Source: Dactylonectria macrodidyma
Lineage: Eukaryota > Ascomycota > Sordariomycetes > Hypocreales > Nectriaceae
Direction of reading: 5' to 3'
NCBI GenBank assembly: GCA_020744425.1
Contig: JAGMUV010000007.1
Location: forward strand, 1,984,001-2,048,000
DNA length: 64,000 nucleotides
Shown: piece by piece, positions 45,930 to 56,133 of the stretch
Layout of the letters: each line of letters begins with the position of its first letter
How positions within the stretch are numbered: position 1 is the first letter of the stretch
Notes under the pieces: model-generated
The model's database searches: none
What the model was told of the DNA's origin: nothing
Seen by the model: only the letters and a program-made list of their open reading frames with translations
Translations under genes and position numbers: made by a program

Positions 45930-47861
45930 AGGCCAAAAACTTTTTGATACCTCAGGGTGGCAGGTGTTTTTTCGGGTAAAAACTCTTACGGCTTTAGGAT
46001 GGTTTATTGGGATGACTTGTGTTTGGAACAGGAGCGATGTTCAGGCGCCAGATACTTTTGTTTGGGAGGTTGGCAGGAATGATTTGATGGGACAAGCTGC
46101 TGACAAGGCCTCTGATTCTTTTGCGGGATGGCAACTGTCGCTACTATGACGGAGCGAGTCGATTTGGTTGGTTCTACTTGATATGTAATGTGGCATTGGG
46201 AGTCGGCCATGGGACAGGGACTACCCGAACACTTTTCTGTTCTTATTTTTGGTTGCAAATACTGTATGGTGTAGTGGAGGGTACAAATAGCCACAATGAC
46301 ATTTGTCAAAGACAGCTGAGCAGCGCCGAGAGGGGCTGACCACGGCACTCCAGGTATATAGTTCAGAGCTATAGCATAACATGGCTCAAAACAAAACGGT
46401 TTTGAAATGTACAAAACTCTCTCTATCTCGTGCCGTCTCCGTCTCAGGTATCTGTCTCGTGGGGGTGGTCCCAGCAACATGGGCCGGTCTGCATGCCACG
46501 CAATGTTGCGCAAGCCATGCATGCTTTGCGACGCTCGCTTGGAGGGTTTTCAGGCAGGCAGAGGGAAGGCGTCGGCCAGATCCGGAACGTGAGAACCCCC
46601 CCCCCCCCCAGTCAGCCTTTGGTTTCAATCTACGATGTACTGTCAAATAAGTTGGGGAGGAGCATGTCTTCCCCAGACGGTAAAGGGTGGTCTAGAGGGC
46701 CCAGACACTGGGGCTGATTTCAACCAGGGACCAGGGTTGAATAAGGAAATCGAATTAAAGGAAAGGAGTCTACTGAGGCTGTCGGCAGAGAACAGTGGCA
46801 CTCGCTGGCAGGCGATGGTGAAGAAATTGACAAGAGGCATTCAGACAAGGGCTGAGAGGGCATGATTGGTCCAGGTGCGGGCGGTGGCGGCTGATGAGGG
46901 TGTATGAGGAGGTCGCGTGAGAGTGAAAATGGGGAGGACGATGGGCGTTCGGGGATGGGACCGGGATGACCGGGGCGTTGAAGCACGCTGCAGTGTGTCG
47001 GTAGACGCGGGTCGAGTTGTTGGCTGTATTTAATTAGTGTGTTGGTTAAGGCTTGAGAAAGACAGGGTTTTGAGATGCGGGAGGAGGAGGAGAGGAGGAG
47101 CCGAAGTGGACGAGATCCGGTTCGGGTGGCTGGGGGGTAGTTGGGGCACGTGAGACGATGAGACGGTGAGACGACGTGTTGTATTTGTTCTAGATTTGAA
47201 GCATTTATATCATGAGGCAGAAGTGATGGTCAGATTGACGTGTGTTTATGGTTACCGACGGAACATTAGCACATGGTTGACGGGACGGGAAGACAGGAAG
47301 AGCCGAATGAAGAGTGTGTGATCAACGGGGGGTCTCCACCTCCCTTGTGGCGGCGGGAACGGGACCGCGCCACTCAGTGTGGCTAGTGAGGAGGAGGATC
47401 GGATCTGGGGAAACTCGGTCGACGTTCCGATTCAGAGACGAAAAACGCACGCGCCACATTCGTCGACGATGGTTGGCTGCTGGCTGTGAAACAATTGCGT
47501 GACGGGCCAACTTTCTGGACCGCTTCACCGGTTTCCCCTTGCACTCCCGCTCGGCATTTAATGCGTGTTATCTCCGGGGGTCTTCTTTCACAGGCTTTCT
47601 ATAGTGTGTTTGTATGCGTGATGACTACCTAGAGAGAGAGGAGTCGTCGACTGAATGCCTTGCTCCGTCAAGCCGCTGCTCGACTGGACGCTGAGAAGTT
47701 GGATTCATCGCCTGTCCGCCCGGGACATCCGCACTACTACTGCCGCGCTTGCGTTTGCGTCTACAGCGACATTTACATCTTCGTCTACAGTTGCATCTCC
47801 AGTTACACCTGCACCACCCAACACCACTCATACCCCCGTGCGACCGCAAACCGTCAACGCC
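45930..47861. promoter_or_regulatory. Intergenic region facB / GDPD gene
   Basis: 1.9 kb without a supportable gene. A C14 homopolymer lies at 46596-46609. The 46860-47160 part is purine-rich on the plus strand. The last 207 nt (47655-47861) are open in frame with the GDPD start and could be an N-terminal extension. Confidence 0.5.
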
Positions 47862-49387
47862 ATGGCCGTCGAGACAACGCCCCTGATGGCGCACGCCGAG
47901 GGAGACATCCCGCGAGGTATCATGGCATTTCTCACCTACAGGATAGAGCCCCTGCGCTGACCACCCAACGCCCTGCGCTCAAAAGCTCCCTGGGCCACCG
48001 CCCTCGCCTCACCGAGGGATCCCTCGCGTCGCCTGCCGCAGGCCATTGCTCACCGAGGCGCCAAGGTCTCGTGGCCGGAAAACACCATGGCGGCCTTCCG
48101 CAGCGCCGTCGAAGTCGGGGCACACGCCATCGAGACCGATGTTCATCTCGCGGCTGATGGTGTCGTCATCTTGTCACATGTAAGTTCTGCTCTTGTTTCT
48201 GAATTTTCGGAACATGCCCGCCCTGGACAACCTTGGAGGGTGTCTGTGACAAGGGTAACTTACACGAGCGACGAGGCGCTCACATGGGACGTTGCAGGAC
48301 CCCTCGCTGAAGCGCTGCTACGGCGTGGACAAAAAGGTCGCCGAGTGTAATTGGGAGTATCTCAAGACGCTCCGGACCGTCAGGGAACCCAAGGAGCCGC
48401 TGCCGAGGTTCAAGGACCTGTTGGAGTGGCTGGCCTCGCCCGGTCTGGAAAAGATATGGATCGTCTTAGATATCAAGGTACGCGCAATTACTTCCAGGGC
48501 GTGACCTGTGAAAGTGAAGGCGATGGGCTGTTTGGGGGGGGCGTGGTGTTTTTGGCTGACGGGGCGTGTGTTATACAGATGGACGATGACCCAGAGGAGT
48601 TGGTAGGTGCCATTGCGCGAACATTGGAAGAAGCGCCAGGCCCAGTCCCTTGGGATCAGCGCATCGTCTTGGGATGCTGGAACGTAAGTCTATTCCTCGG
48701 TTCACCTTCACGACTCACCTGGGATGCTGCCACATGAACCCATACTCTGTATCACGAGCCTCTTTCGGGAGGTCTTGCATCTGACACCGCGCCTAGGCAT
48801 CATTCCTCAAGGCATCCCGCCGTCTTCTCCCAACCCATCCCCTCGCGCACATCAGCACCTCTCTTCTCTACTCGCACTATTTCCTGGGCGTGCCCAACCT
48901 CGGCTTCAACCTCCACCATAAGGCTCTGCTAGGCTTCCCGGGGTCCCTCTTCCTGCGCGAGATCCAGCGCTCCGACAGGCTGCTCATGGCGTGGACCGTC
49001 AACGAGCCGCGCTGGATGGAGTGGTGCATCCGGAAGAACCTGCTCCGGCCGCGCAAGGATCGGCCCAAGACGCTCGAGGACGAGGGCGAGGACGAGGGCG
49101 AGGACGAGAGCGAGAGCGATGCCATTGCTCCGGCGCTCATCGACGGCGTCATCACGGACGACCCTAAGCTGTACCTGGACGTCTGTGAGCGGTTCGAAGA
49201 CGAACTCGACGGTAAGAGGGTGCGTCCTCCGAGAGGGCTGATCGGATGGGTCAAGGATGGCCTCACAGCTACGTGGACGTCGGTGAGGTTCCAGGTGTTG
49301 GTCATGGGATTCTACCTGGTGAGGAGGGCGCAGGGCCGCTTCGACTTTCTAGACGATCGGAAGAGCTTAGAAGCACGAGCATCGTAG
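47862..49387 (+). CDS. Glycerophosphodiester phosphodiesterase family protein
   Basis: Exons 47862-47916, 47986-48179, 48298-48477, 48579-48683 and 48797-49387 give 374 residues from the ATG at 47862 (MAVETTPLMAHAEGDIPR). The GDPD TIM-barrel starts with LPQAIAHRG and SWPENTMAAFRSAVEVGAHA, then IETDVHLAADGVVILSHDPS, which provide the catalytic His pair and the Glu/Asp metal ligands. The middle and end, IWIVLDIKMDD and LLMAWTVNEPRWM, fit the barrel. An acidic insertion (EDEGEDEGEDESES) encoded by a 12-nt repeat interrupts the region before IDGVITDDPKLYLDV. A hydrophobic segment near the C-terminus (FQVLVMGFYLV) may anchor it. It likely hydrolyses glycerophosphodiesters to glycerol-3-phosphate and an alcohol. 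An in-frame upstream ATG at 47655 would add 69 residues. The first intron has an unusual donor (GTATCA) and acceptor (CAAAAG) but is required by phase and stops. Confidence 0.9.
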
Positions 49388-50970
49388 ACAGATGTGTTTG
49401 CATGCCTTAGACGAGGGGTGTTGGGCATCATACATCTTTGCATGGACACACAGCCATGGGTAATAGGGTTGGGTATATCTCACCTCACCTTTCGGGCCAG
49501 CCATTTCCAGCCACGCTCTGTTGGGTATGAATGAATCTCATTATGCGCTCTTAAATCACATCGATTATCGTAGTTATGCATGACTGAAATGTACTTAAAA
49601 AAGTACAACGATAAGTTGCCGCTGATAGAGCCTTAGCACCAGCCTTCTATCAATTCTCTATTGCCTATTGCATCGAATCCAGTTCTCTTGATTGGCCCGT
49701 CAGTTCTGTGCCGCCCGACGCTGCCAACATAGTTCTACTCGCTCTCTCTATCTAATCCACCCCAAATCTCGTGATCAAAACTAGAACAATAACATAACGA
49801 GGCATGATATACACTCACTACCCTCGCAGCTTTGTCTACTTATCAACCCAAACTCACCTCTGGAGATACGTCTCCATTTCCCCTCCCACTTTCGCCGGCA
49901 CTCGCGAGCCTCTGCTAGATCCACATGCTGACAAGCCGCCGAGTCCACGGAGCCGAGTGATTTCTCAGCACCCCCCATACACATTATATAAGCCCTCTTA
50001 TCAAATAATAAGCTCTCTTATTATGATGTGATAGAAATAAGTATTCTACATGAAACCGGACGGATCCGAAGCTAGTTCTTGCGGCTGAGAGCTCTGTTCC
50101 TTGCTCTGAGGCGGGGGAGCTGGCTAGAGCAAGGTCCCTCGCCTCTCTCGGCGAGATGGCCCGAGGGGGCTCCATCTGGGGCCTAGGAACCGATCACCGA
50201 AGGCTTCTCTACTGTAAGATGCCGAAAATTTGTGTACATTAGATAGGTCTCATCGGTAACTTTAGTTTTGCGTTCACCAGAGTTCTTCATCTTCCTCAAA
50301 CACCCATTTGTTCACCAAAGCTCTATCAACACGAGAACTCACAAGTCGCAGGATTGCTGATCGTCAAAATGATTAGTATTCGGGCCTCAGCCTCGCCTCA
50401 TCCCTGCAAAGCTCTGCCCGTCCCGCCAGCGACCGAATCAGCTCCGGTCGATGCTTCTTAGCTCCCTCTTCCCATCCTTCGCTTGGACCCTCTTCCCGAT
50501 CTTTCATGCAGCATTCGTGTATGTAGCCCTCCCGGCTTATTAGGCGCGGCTTTTTGACTTCATTTCTAAGCGTCCTCTAAGCCAATTTGTGAGGGAGATT
50601 CCTCATGACAGAACCCGCACTTTTTGGTCTCGCAAGAAGACTGCCTCCTTTGTCATCGATCTTCCTTCCACGTCGTGCTCCTTGGTAATATATGATCAAG
50701 ATGGGCCTGGGAAAACTAGACGGCTTCTGGCCAAAGATGATGGGATCTGGATCCATGCATTGCATGATAGGTAGCTCTATGACGAGCCGATCCTGTTCGG
50801 TGTCGTAGTCTAGATGAGTTCGGCTTGCATAGACGAGTATGGGCGGTAAGGTGATGTTGGTGATATAAAGTGATGGTCCAGACTCCTGTCCTGAGCTCAT
50901 TCTGTTAATCTCATCCACTGCTCATACTCCCTCTCTAAGCTCCCTTTCTTCTTGAGCCTCTTCCAAGAGC
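49388..50970. other. Intergenic region with inverted repeats
   Basis: 1.6 kb with no supportable gene. It contains a short palindrome at 49590-49607 and an inverted-repeat-rich block at 49985-50175 (TTATATAAG-type and AATAAGCTCTCTTATT motifs, then a 9-nt-arm hairpin at 50099-50136). The right 60 nt are CT-rich before the next ATG. Confidence 0.45.
49985..50175. repeat. Inverted-repeat block of unknown origin
   Basis: The AATAAGCTCTCTTATT palindrome (about 50007-50022) is followed by CCTTGCTCT at 50099-50107 and its exact reverse complement AGAGCAAGG at 50128-50136. Looser GAGAG/CTCTC pairing flanks it outside. It could be a decayed mobile-element end or a structured transcript. No coding frame or target duplication was identified. 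Confidence 0.3.
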
Positions 50971-52011
50971 ATGATCATCGCCATGCTCGTGAAATCCCTC
51001 CTCGCCACCACGGCCTTTGCGGTCCTCGGGGTGGCCAAGTCCCTCCCCTCCAAGACGCTCAGCCAGCTATCCCAGGGGTCGTGGCTCGAGAACATTGCCG
51101 TGCGGCCCAACGGCGACCTCTTGGTGACGCAGCTGGTCCCGTCGGCCGTTATCTACACCATCAAGAACCCGACCAAGAAGCCGCACGAGCTGGAGGCGCT
51201 CGTGACGATCCCAGCGATTCAGAACATCTACGGCATCGCCGAGCTGCCCGGCGGCAGCAAGAGCACCGAGACGTGGATCGTCGTCGGCGGCAACTCGACG
51301 TCGCTCGCCCACACCGTCGAAGGTAGCTTCAGCAGCTGGAAGATCGAGCTGCAGCGCGACTCGCGGTGCGGCAAGACCAAGGTCACCAAGGTCAGCGACA
51401 TGAGCAGCGACAGCCGCTTCCTCAACGGCGTCACCGAGATCCCCGGCGTGTCCGGCGCCGTGCTCATCGGCGACTCCACCAACGGCATCGTCGGCTACCT
51501 CAACCTCAAGACGGGTGAGTTCGACGACCAGGCGTTTGTCTTCCCGGAGCTGGCCCCCTCCGAGGGCGCCGCGCTGCCCGTCGGCGTCAACGGCATCCAC
51601 ATCCGCAACGGCTTCCTGTACTGGACCAACTCCGGCAGCCGCTCCATCTTCCGCGTCGCCATCGCCCCGGGAGGCCGGCCGGCAAAGGGCGCCAAGCCGG
51701 AGCTCGTCATCGACCTCTCCGCCGAGGCCACCTTCCTCGACGACTTCATCTTTGACGCCGACGGCAACATCTACGTCACCACCAACTTCGACAACTCCGT
51801 CATCTTCGTCAACGTCAAATGGCGCAAGGCCAAGACCGTCGTCGGAGGCCTCCTAGAGCTGACCGTTGCTGGCTCCACCTCTGTTGCTTTCGGCCGTGGC
51901 AAGCACGACAAGGACATTCTCTATGTCACCACCGGCGGCGCTCTTGGTGCCCCCGTGGGCGGAGACAAGACTGAGGGCGGAAAGATTGTTGCCGTTGACA
52001 CCACCGCCTAA
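50971..52011 (+). CDS. Secreted SMP-30-type beta-propeller, hetero-Diels-Alderase-like
   Basis: A single exon of 346 residues. A signal peptide (MIIAMLVKSLLATTAFAVLG, cleaved near VAKS) precedes a six-bladed beta-propeller with repeated blade motifs: WLENIAVRPNGDLLVTQL, NIYGIAELPGGSKSTETWIV, LNGVTEIPGVSGAVLIGDST, VNGIHIRNGFLYWTNSGSRS and FLDDFIFDADGNIYVTTNFD. The family is described as SMP-30/gluconolactonase-like. In fungi it includes the hetero-Diels-Alderases of tropolone-meroterpenoid pathways (AsR5, EupF), which share the W-I/L-E-N-I-A-V-R motif. No polyketide synthase, terpene cyclase or other pathway gene lies beside it in this window, so the substrate is unknown. Codon use is strongly GC-rich, more so than in its neighbours. 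The second Met (residue 5) is an alternative start. Confidence 0.85.
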   Translation: MIIAMLVKSLLATTAFAVLGVAKSLPSKTLSQLSQGSWLENIAVRPNGDLLVTQLVPSAVIYTIKNPTKKPHELEALVTIPAIQNIYGIAELPGGSKSTETWIVVGGNSTSLAHTVEGSFSSWKIELQRDSRCGKTKVTKVSDMSSDSRFLNGVTEIPGVSGAVLIGDSTNGIVGYLNLKTGEFDDQAFVFPELAPSEGAALPVGVNGIHIRNGFLYWTNSGSRSIFRVAIAPGGRPAKGAKPELVIDLSAEATFLDDFIFDADGNIYVTTNFDNSVIFVNVKWRKAKTVVGGLLELTVAGSTSVAFGRGKHDKDILYVTTGGALGAPVGGDKTEGGKIVAVDTTA

Positions 52012-52465
52012 ACGAGACTGAAAAGGAATCCAAGGAATCGATCGAACTAGCTCAGAAAACATGGGCAGATATGTAGATCAGTGGTTTTCTATCCCTCCCA
52101 GGATGTGGGTTGTCCGTAGCGTACATATCTGATACTGATCAATGGAATAGACCTATAGACCTATTAACCTCAGTGTCGTCGAAAAATAATCCAAATCATG
52201 GCTTAGCATTGAGATTCGCCAGGCAGGAAAGCAGGCGTCCCTGTCTGTGTTGACCAAATTTGTTTTGTATTGTCTAGACCTCCCCGTGAGTTCTATCAAC
52301 GAAGCCATTCCCTAGCTTCCCGCCCCTGAGACCAATGTATCCCGAGCACAAAATCGTGTAATGATAACAAACGCCCGCCTTTTGCCACTGTAACGCATTA
52401 AATTACCACAAGCCCGCATTCCAATCATCGTGTGCTTGCATAGTCCTACAGCTGCCATACCAACC
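52012..52465. other. Convergent 3' region of the propeller gene and rtf1
   Basis: 454 nt between converging stop codons. AT-richer than its flanks. No gene or repeat seen. Confidence 0.45.
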
Positions 52466-54500
52466 TCAAATCTCGATGTCAATGTCCAGGTCCAACGACC
52501 CAATCACGTCATCATCCATTAACGGCTTGTGGATGGTCGGGATACCCTTCTTCTCCAGATACTTCTCCTCTTGGAGCTTCGCCAGATGTGGCAGCAACTG
52601 AGACTTGGCTGCAGCTACCTTGGGCGTGCCGTTCGCCGGTGTGCTGGCATCGCTCGCCGCCGCCTTGTCCTTAACTTGGTCATTGACGTCGTACACAAAC
52701 TTGGCCTTTGTCCTCAGTCGACGGGACATGTCCCCTTCGTACGCTTCGCCTCGCTTAAGGGCCATCTCGATCTCACGGGACTTGGCCTTCTCCTTGAGTT
52801 GTGCCTTTCGCACTGCCTCTCCGTTGAGGCGTCTTGCTTCTCGGTTACGCTCGGCCAGTCGATCTTGCTCACTCTTGCCCTTGGGGGCATCTGGATTTTT
52901 CGACGCCCCGAGGCTGGTCTTGAAGGCGAGGCGCTGCGTACCGAGCTTGTCGAGTTCCTCCTGGAGTTTGCTAATCTTCTTCTCATCATCTCCACGCTGC
53001 GTCGCCTCCTCCAACAGTCGAGCCACTCGCTCTCGCTCAGCGGGATCGAATCGCCGGCGCATATCATTCTTTCGCTTAAGTCGGGCTTTGATCTCCTCGT
53101 TCGTCCACTTGTGTGCAATCAACGAGTTGATGTCGTCAACCTTGTCTGATAGGAAGCTCTTGGTAGGGATGGTAACGTTTTCATTGGCGCAGGTGACCTT
53201 GTATCGGTTCAATTCGCTCTGAGGTCCATATTAGTTCATGCCAAAAAATAAATTACCCAAATCCACTCACCTCGAGGAATTTCCCACTTGAGGCAGCAAT
53301 GAAGGGGAACTCCTTGATCGCCTTTCCATGCGCTGCCTTGATATACTGATCCGTCACAAACGAGCCGTTAGGCCCACTAAGAGCGTAGGGCCGACCGGTC
53401 GCAAAGCCTAGAGAGATGTTAGTCACGAATTGATGACCCGTTCCATGCTCTAAATCATACCTTTGATGACAGCCATGCGATACTGCTCGACGCCTGTCTC
53501 AGGATGGGGACCCAGGGCAATGCGGAGGTAGCAGCCGATGATAGATTGTTCGAATCCGGGAGTAAAGCAAACCTGAGCGAACTCGTTTCGTCCAAGACGA
53601 ACACGCTCGTAATCACGAAGCTCAGGCGGAGGTTGATCTCGAGACGCCTCGGCGTCAGGAGTACGGGAGCGTCCGCGACCAAAATCGTCATCACTTTCGG
53701 GTTCTCGAGAGTTTCGTCCTCGGGGAGAATAGCCATCCTTCCGCTTCTCGTGGTCCTCCCGCCGCCGGGCCTTCTCTGCTCTAGCACGGCGGAGGGAGTC
53801 CATCGCAGTCTCGCCCTTGCCAGTGGTTCGCGGTCGCGACGACTTGTGATCGCCGTCTTCCAGTTCGGCCGTGTCGGCACTGCGCTTCTTTTTAACCTGC
53901 TTTCGCTCCTCATTTTCCACCATTTGACGAAGCAGGCGATTCTGACGCTGGCGCTCAATTTCGGAGATTCGGTCGGCAATAATCTGCTCTCGCTCGACTT
54001 CTCGCATAGCCATGATCTCGTTCTTTTCTGCCTGGCTCACGTACATTCCTTCGACCGGATACTTGTCATACTCTGTCGCGGCAGCAGGTCGTCCGCGCGA
54101 GGGCTCGGCATCAGAATCGGATTCGTCCATTGGCGCAGATTCAAGTGAGTTTGGTGTGCCAGGGGTAGAGGATCTGATGGCCAACTCAATGTTAGCAAAA
54201 GGTCAAGCTTGGGCGCAGTTCTAGAGTCATCCTGGGCAAGAACTGAAGGTCAAGCGAGCCTGACGCGACATCTCGGGAGCAAGAAAATTGGTTGTGGAGT
54301 GAAGGTGCAAATGGGATCACTTACGCCTCGCCCTCTTCCTCAGAATCATCATCTCGACCTCCTCTCCGCTTCGCCTTCTTCGCCGAGGCCGTCCTCTTAG
54401 GTGGCGGCGACGCAGAAAGATCTCGGCCCTCGTTACCAGAGCCCTCATCCTCAGAATCTCCACCCGCAAGGGCGAGAAGTTCGTCGTCGACGTCAGACAT
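52466..54500 (-). CDS. rtf1: Paf1-complex subunit Rtf1 (Plus3 domain)
   Basis: Exons 54500-54325, 54173-53461, 53407-53271 and 53218-52466 give 592 residues. It begins MSDVDDELLALAGGDSEDEG, the acidic start seen in Rtf1 orthologues, with further acidic and basic blocks. The Plus3 domain spans about 230-365 (RDYERVRLGRNEFAQVCFTP, GCYLRIALGPHPETGVEQYR, FATGRPYALS). Charged coiled-coil sequence follows (LQEELDKLGTQRLAFKTSLG) and a C-terminal acidic end LDLDIDIEI. Rtf1 recruits the Paf1 complex to elongating RNA polymerase II through phosphorylated Spt5 and promotes H2B ubiquitination. Introns are 151, 53 and 52 nt and each closes in phase. It is divergent from coq7, with a 10-nt repeat array in the shared region. 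Confidence 0.95.
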
Positions 54501-55053
54501 GGCGACTGCGGTGTATTGCGCTCGTCACAATCTCTGGCTTTTCAGCTCTCAGGGGTTGCGCTCGCGACGCGGTGGCGAACCTAGCTTTCGAGCGTCGTAC
54601 CGCGTTGGTTCGAGTTGGTTCGAGTTGGTTCGGGCTTTCCGGGATGGAAGATGGGCTGAGAACGTTTGCGGTAGGGCGCGGGAGGAAGAGAGAGATGGAT
54701 GAGTCGAGGATGGATGAAAGAAATATGTAACGGAGAAGTGAAAAGTGAGAGTGCTCGCACTCAGCATCCCGTTCGGAATTCGTCGTCCTGCAGCCAGCGC
54801 GTGATTGGCCAAAGCATTGTCACTTAAATCCACGTGTAGAGTGGGTCACCGTCCCGGCGAGACTTTATTCCGGATAGAATCATATACACCTCGGTGAGAG
54901 CCAGGTGTGCTCACCGAAAACCCGCCAGACACCGACCTTAGACGCCGTCATCGCCGTGGTTCGATTTCGGGAAATGGAGGGAACCACTTTAGTTTCTGGT
55001 CCAAATTGGCGACTTGAACCGGCCATCTCAACACCATAGGCCCGTCGACAACA
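54501..55053. promoter_or_regulatory. Divergent promoter region rtf1 / coq7
   Basis: 553 nt between divergent starts, with three tandem copies of TTGGTTCGAG at 54605-54634. No coding frame is convincing. Confidence 0.5.
54605..54634. repeat. Three tandem copies of a 10-nt unit
   Basis: TTGGTTCGAG repeats at 54605-54614 and 54615-54624, with a third copy ending GGG at 54625-54634. It lies about 105 to 135 nt upstream of the rtf1 ATG. Confidence 0.7.
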
Positions 55054-55835
55054 ATGGCATCAACACGAGCTCTTTCGCGCCCTTTGCGCGCCCTCTGCGC
55101 GAGGCCAATTCCTCCTCGTTGCCAGCTATACACCCGTGCTATAACCACTTCGTCGACTGCGCAAGCTTCCGTCTCGACCGGATCCAGCGAGGCTCCCAAG
55201 AAGCGCAAGTTTCTCACCAAGGAGCAGCGCGACTTCCTCGACTCTGCAGTGCGTCCTTCTTTTGCAATTGCCTCTGCTGCGCCGCTGACGCTTCATCCCA
55301 GATCCGAGTGAATCAAGCTGGCGAACTGGCTGCCGTCCTCATCTACTCTGCGCAAACCCCGGTCCTCCTCCGCAACCGCCCGCACCTCCGGAAGTTGATG
55401 GGGCACATGTACGACCAAGAGGTCGGCCACTTCAACACCTTCAACAGCCTCATCCATAAGCACCGCATCCGACCGACCGCCATGTACCCTCTCTGGTCTG
55501 TCATGGCCACCGGCCTCGGCTGGTCAACGGCGATGATGGGATACGAAGCTGCCATGGCCTGCACCGAAGCTGTGGAAACCGAGATCGGCGGCCACTACAA
55601 CGAACAGATCCGTAAACTGCTCGAGATGCTCACGCAGTGGGAGGCTGAGGGTTACGAGATGGGTGAAGAACTATCGGAGCTCATCAAGACTCTGAGAAGG
55701 ATTCGCGACGAGGAGCTGGAGCATCTTGATCATGCCGTAGAGCACGACGCAAGGAAGGCAGAGCCACACTGGCTCCTCACAGGCGTCATTCGGGCAGGTT
55801 GCCGAGGGGCCATTTGGGTCAGCGAAAAGGTTTGA
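55054..55835 (+). CDS. coq7: 5-demethoxyubiquinone hydroxylase Coq7
   Basis: Exons 55054-55248 and 55302-55835 give 242 residues. The N-terminus (MASTRALSRPLRALCARPIP) is Arg/Ser-rich without acidic residues, a mitochondrial presequence. The ferritin-like di-iron domain provides ligands in NQAGELAAVLIY, MYDQEVGHFNTFN, ACTEAVETEIGGHYNEQI and RDEELEHLDHAVEHD, the Glu and E-x-x-H pattern of the family. It hydroxylates demethoxyubiquinone in the penultimate step of coenzyme Q synthesis at the matrix face of the inner membrane, in the CoQ synthome. The intron (GTGCGT...CCCAG) falls just before IRVNQAGE. It faces the phospholipase D gene tail to tail at 298 nt. Confidence 0.96.
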
Positions 55836-56133
55836 AATGGCAATTTGATTGATTGTATTATACATGTAAGGATGTGCGCGGCTCGCTTGATGGAAAAGCA
55901 TGTGTATATATAGACCACAAAAGAACCCATATGCATTTATTCTGTCAGCATCAGGCTCCCAGTTAATGCTCTCATGACCTTCATGGAATATCAACTCCCA
56001 ATGAACTCCGTTGCGATGCTTGTGTGCTTGAGATATGTGCTCGGACTTCCGACCACCAAATCAGAGCCAGTTCGTATTAATTGCTAGAAATGGTTAACGT
56101 AGGCTCATCGTGTGACGTCTTGGATTTTACTTA

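Noticed and set aside
51067..51600. 177-codon minus-strand frame over the beta-propeller gene
   Set aside because: Shadow caused by GC-rich third positions; no protein features.
54952..54980. Possible B-box (GTGGTTCGATTTC)
   Set aside because: No A-box or cloverleaf upstream.
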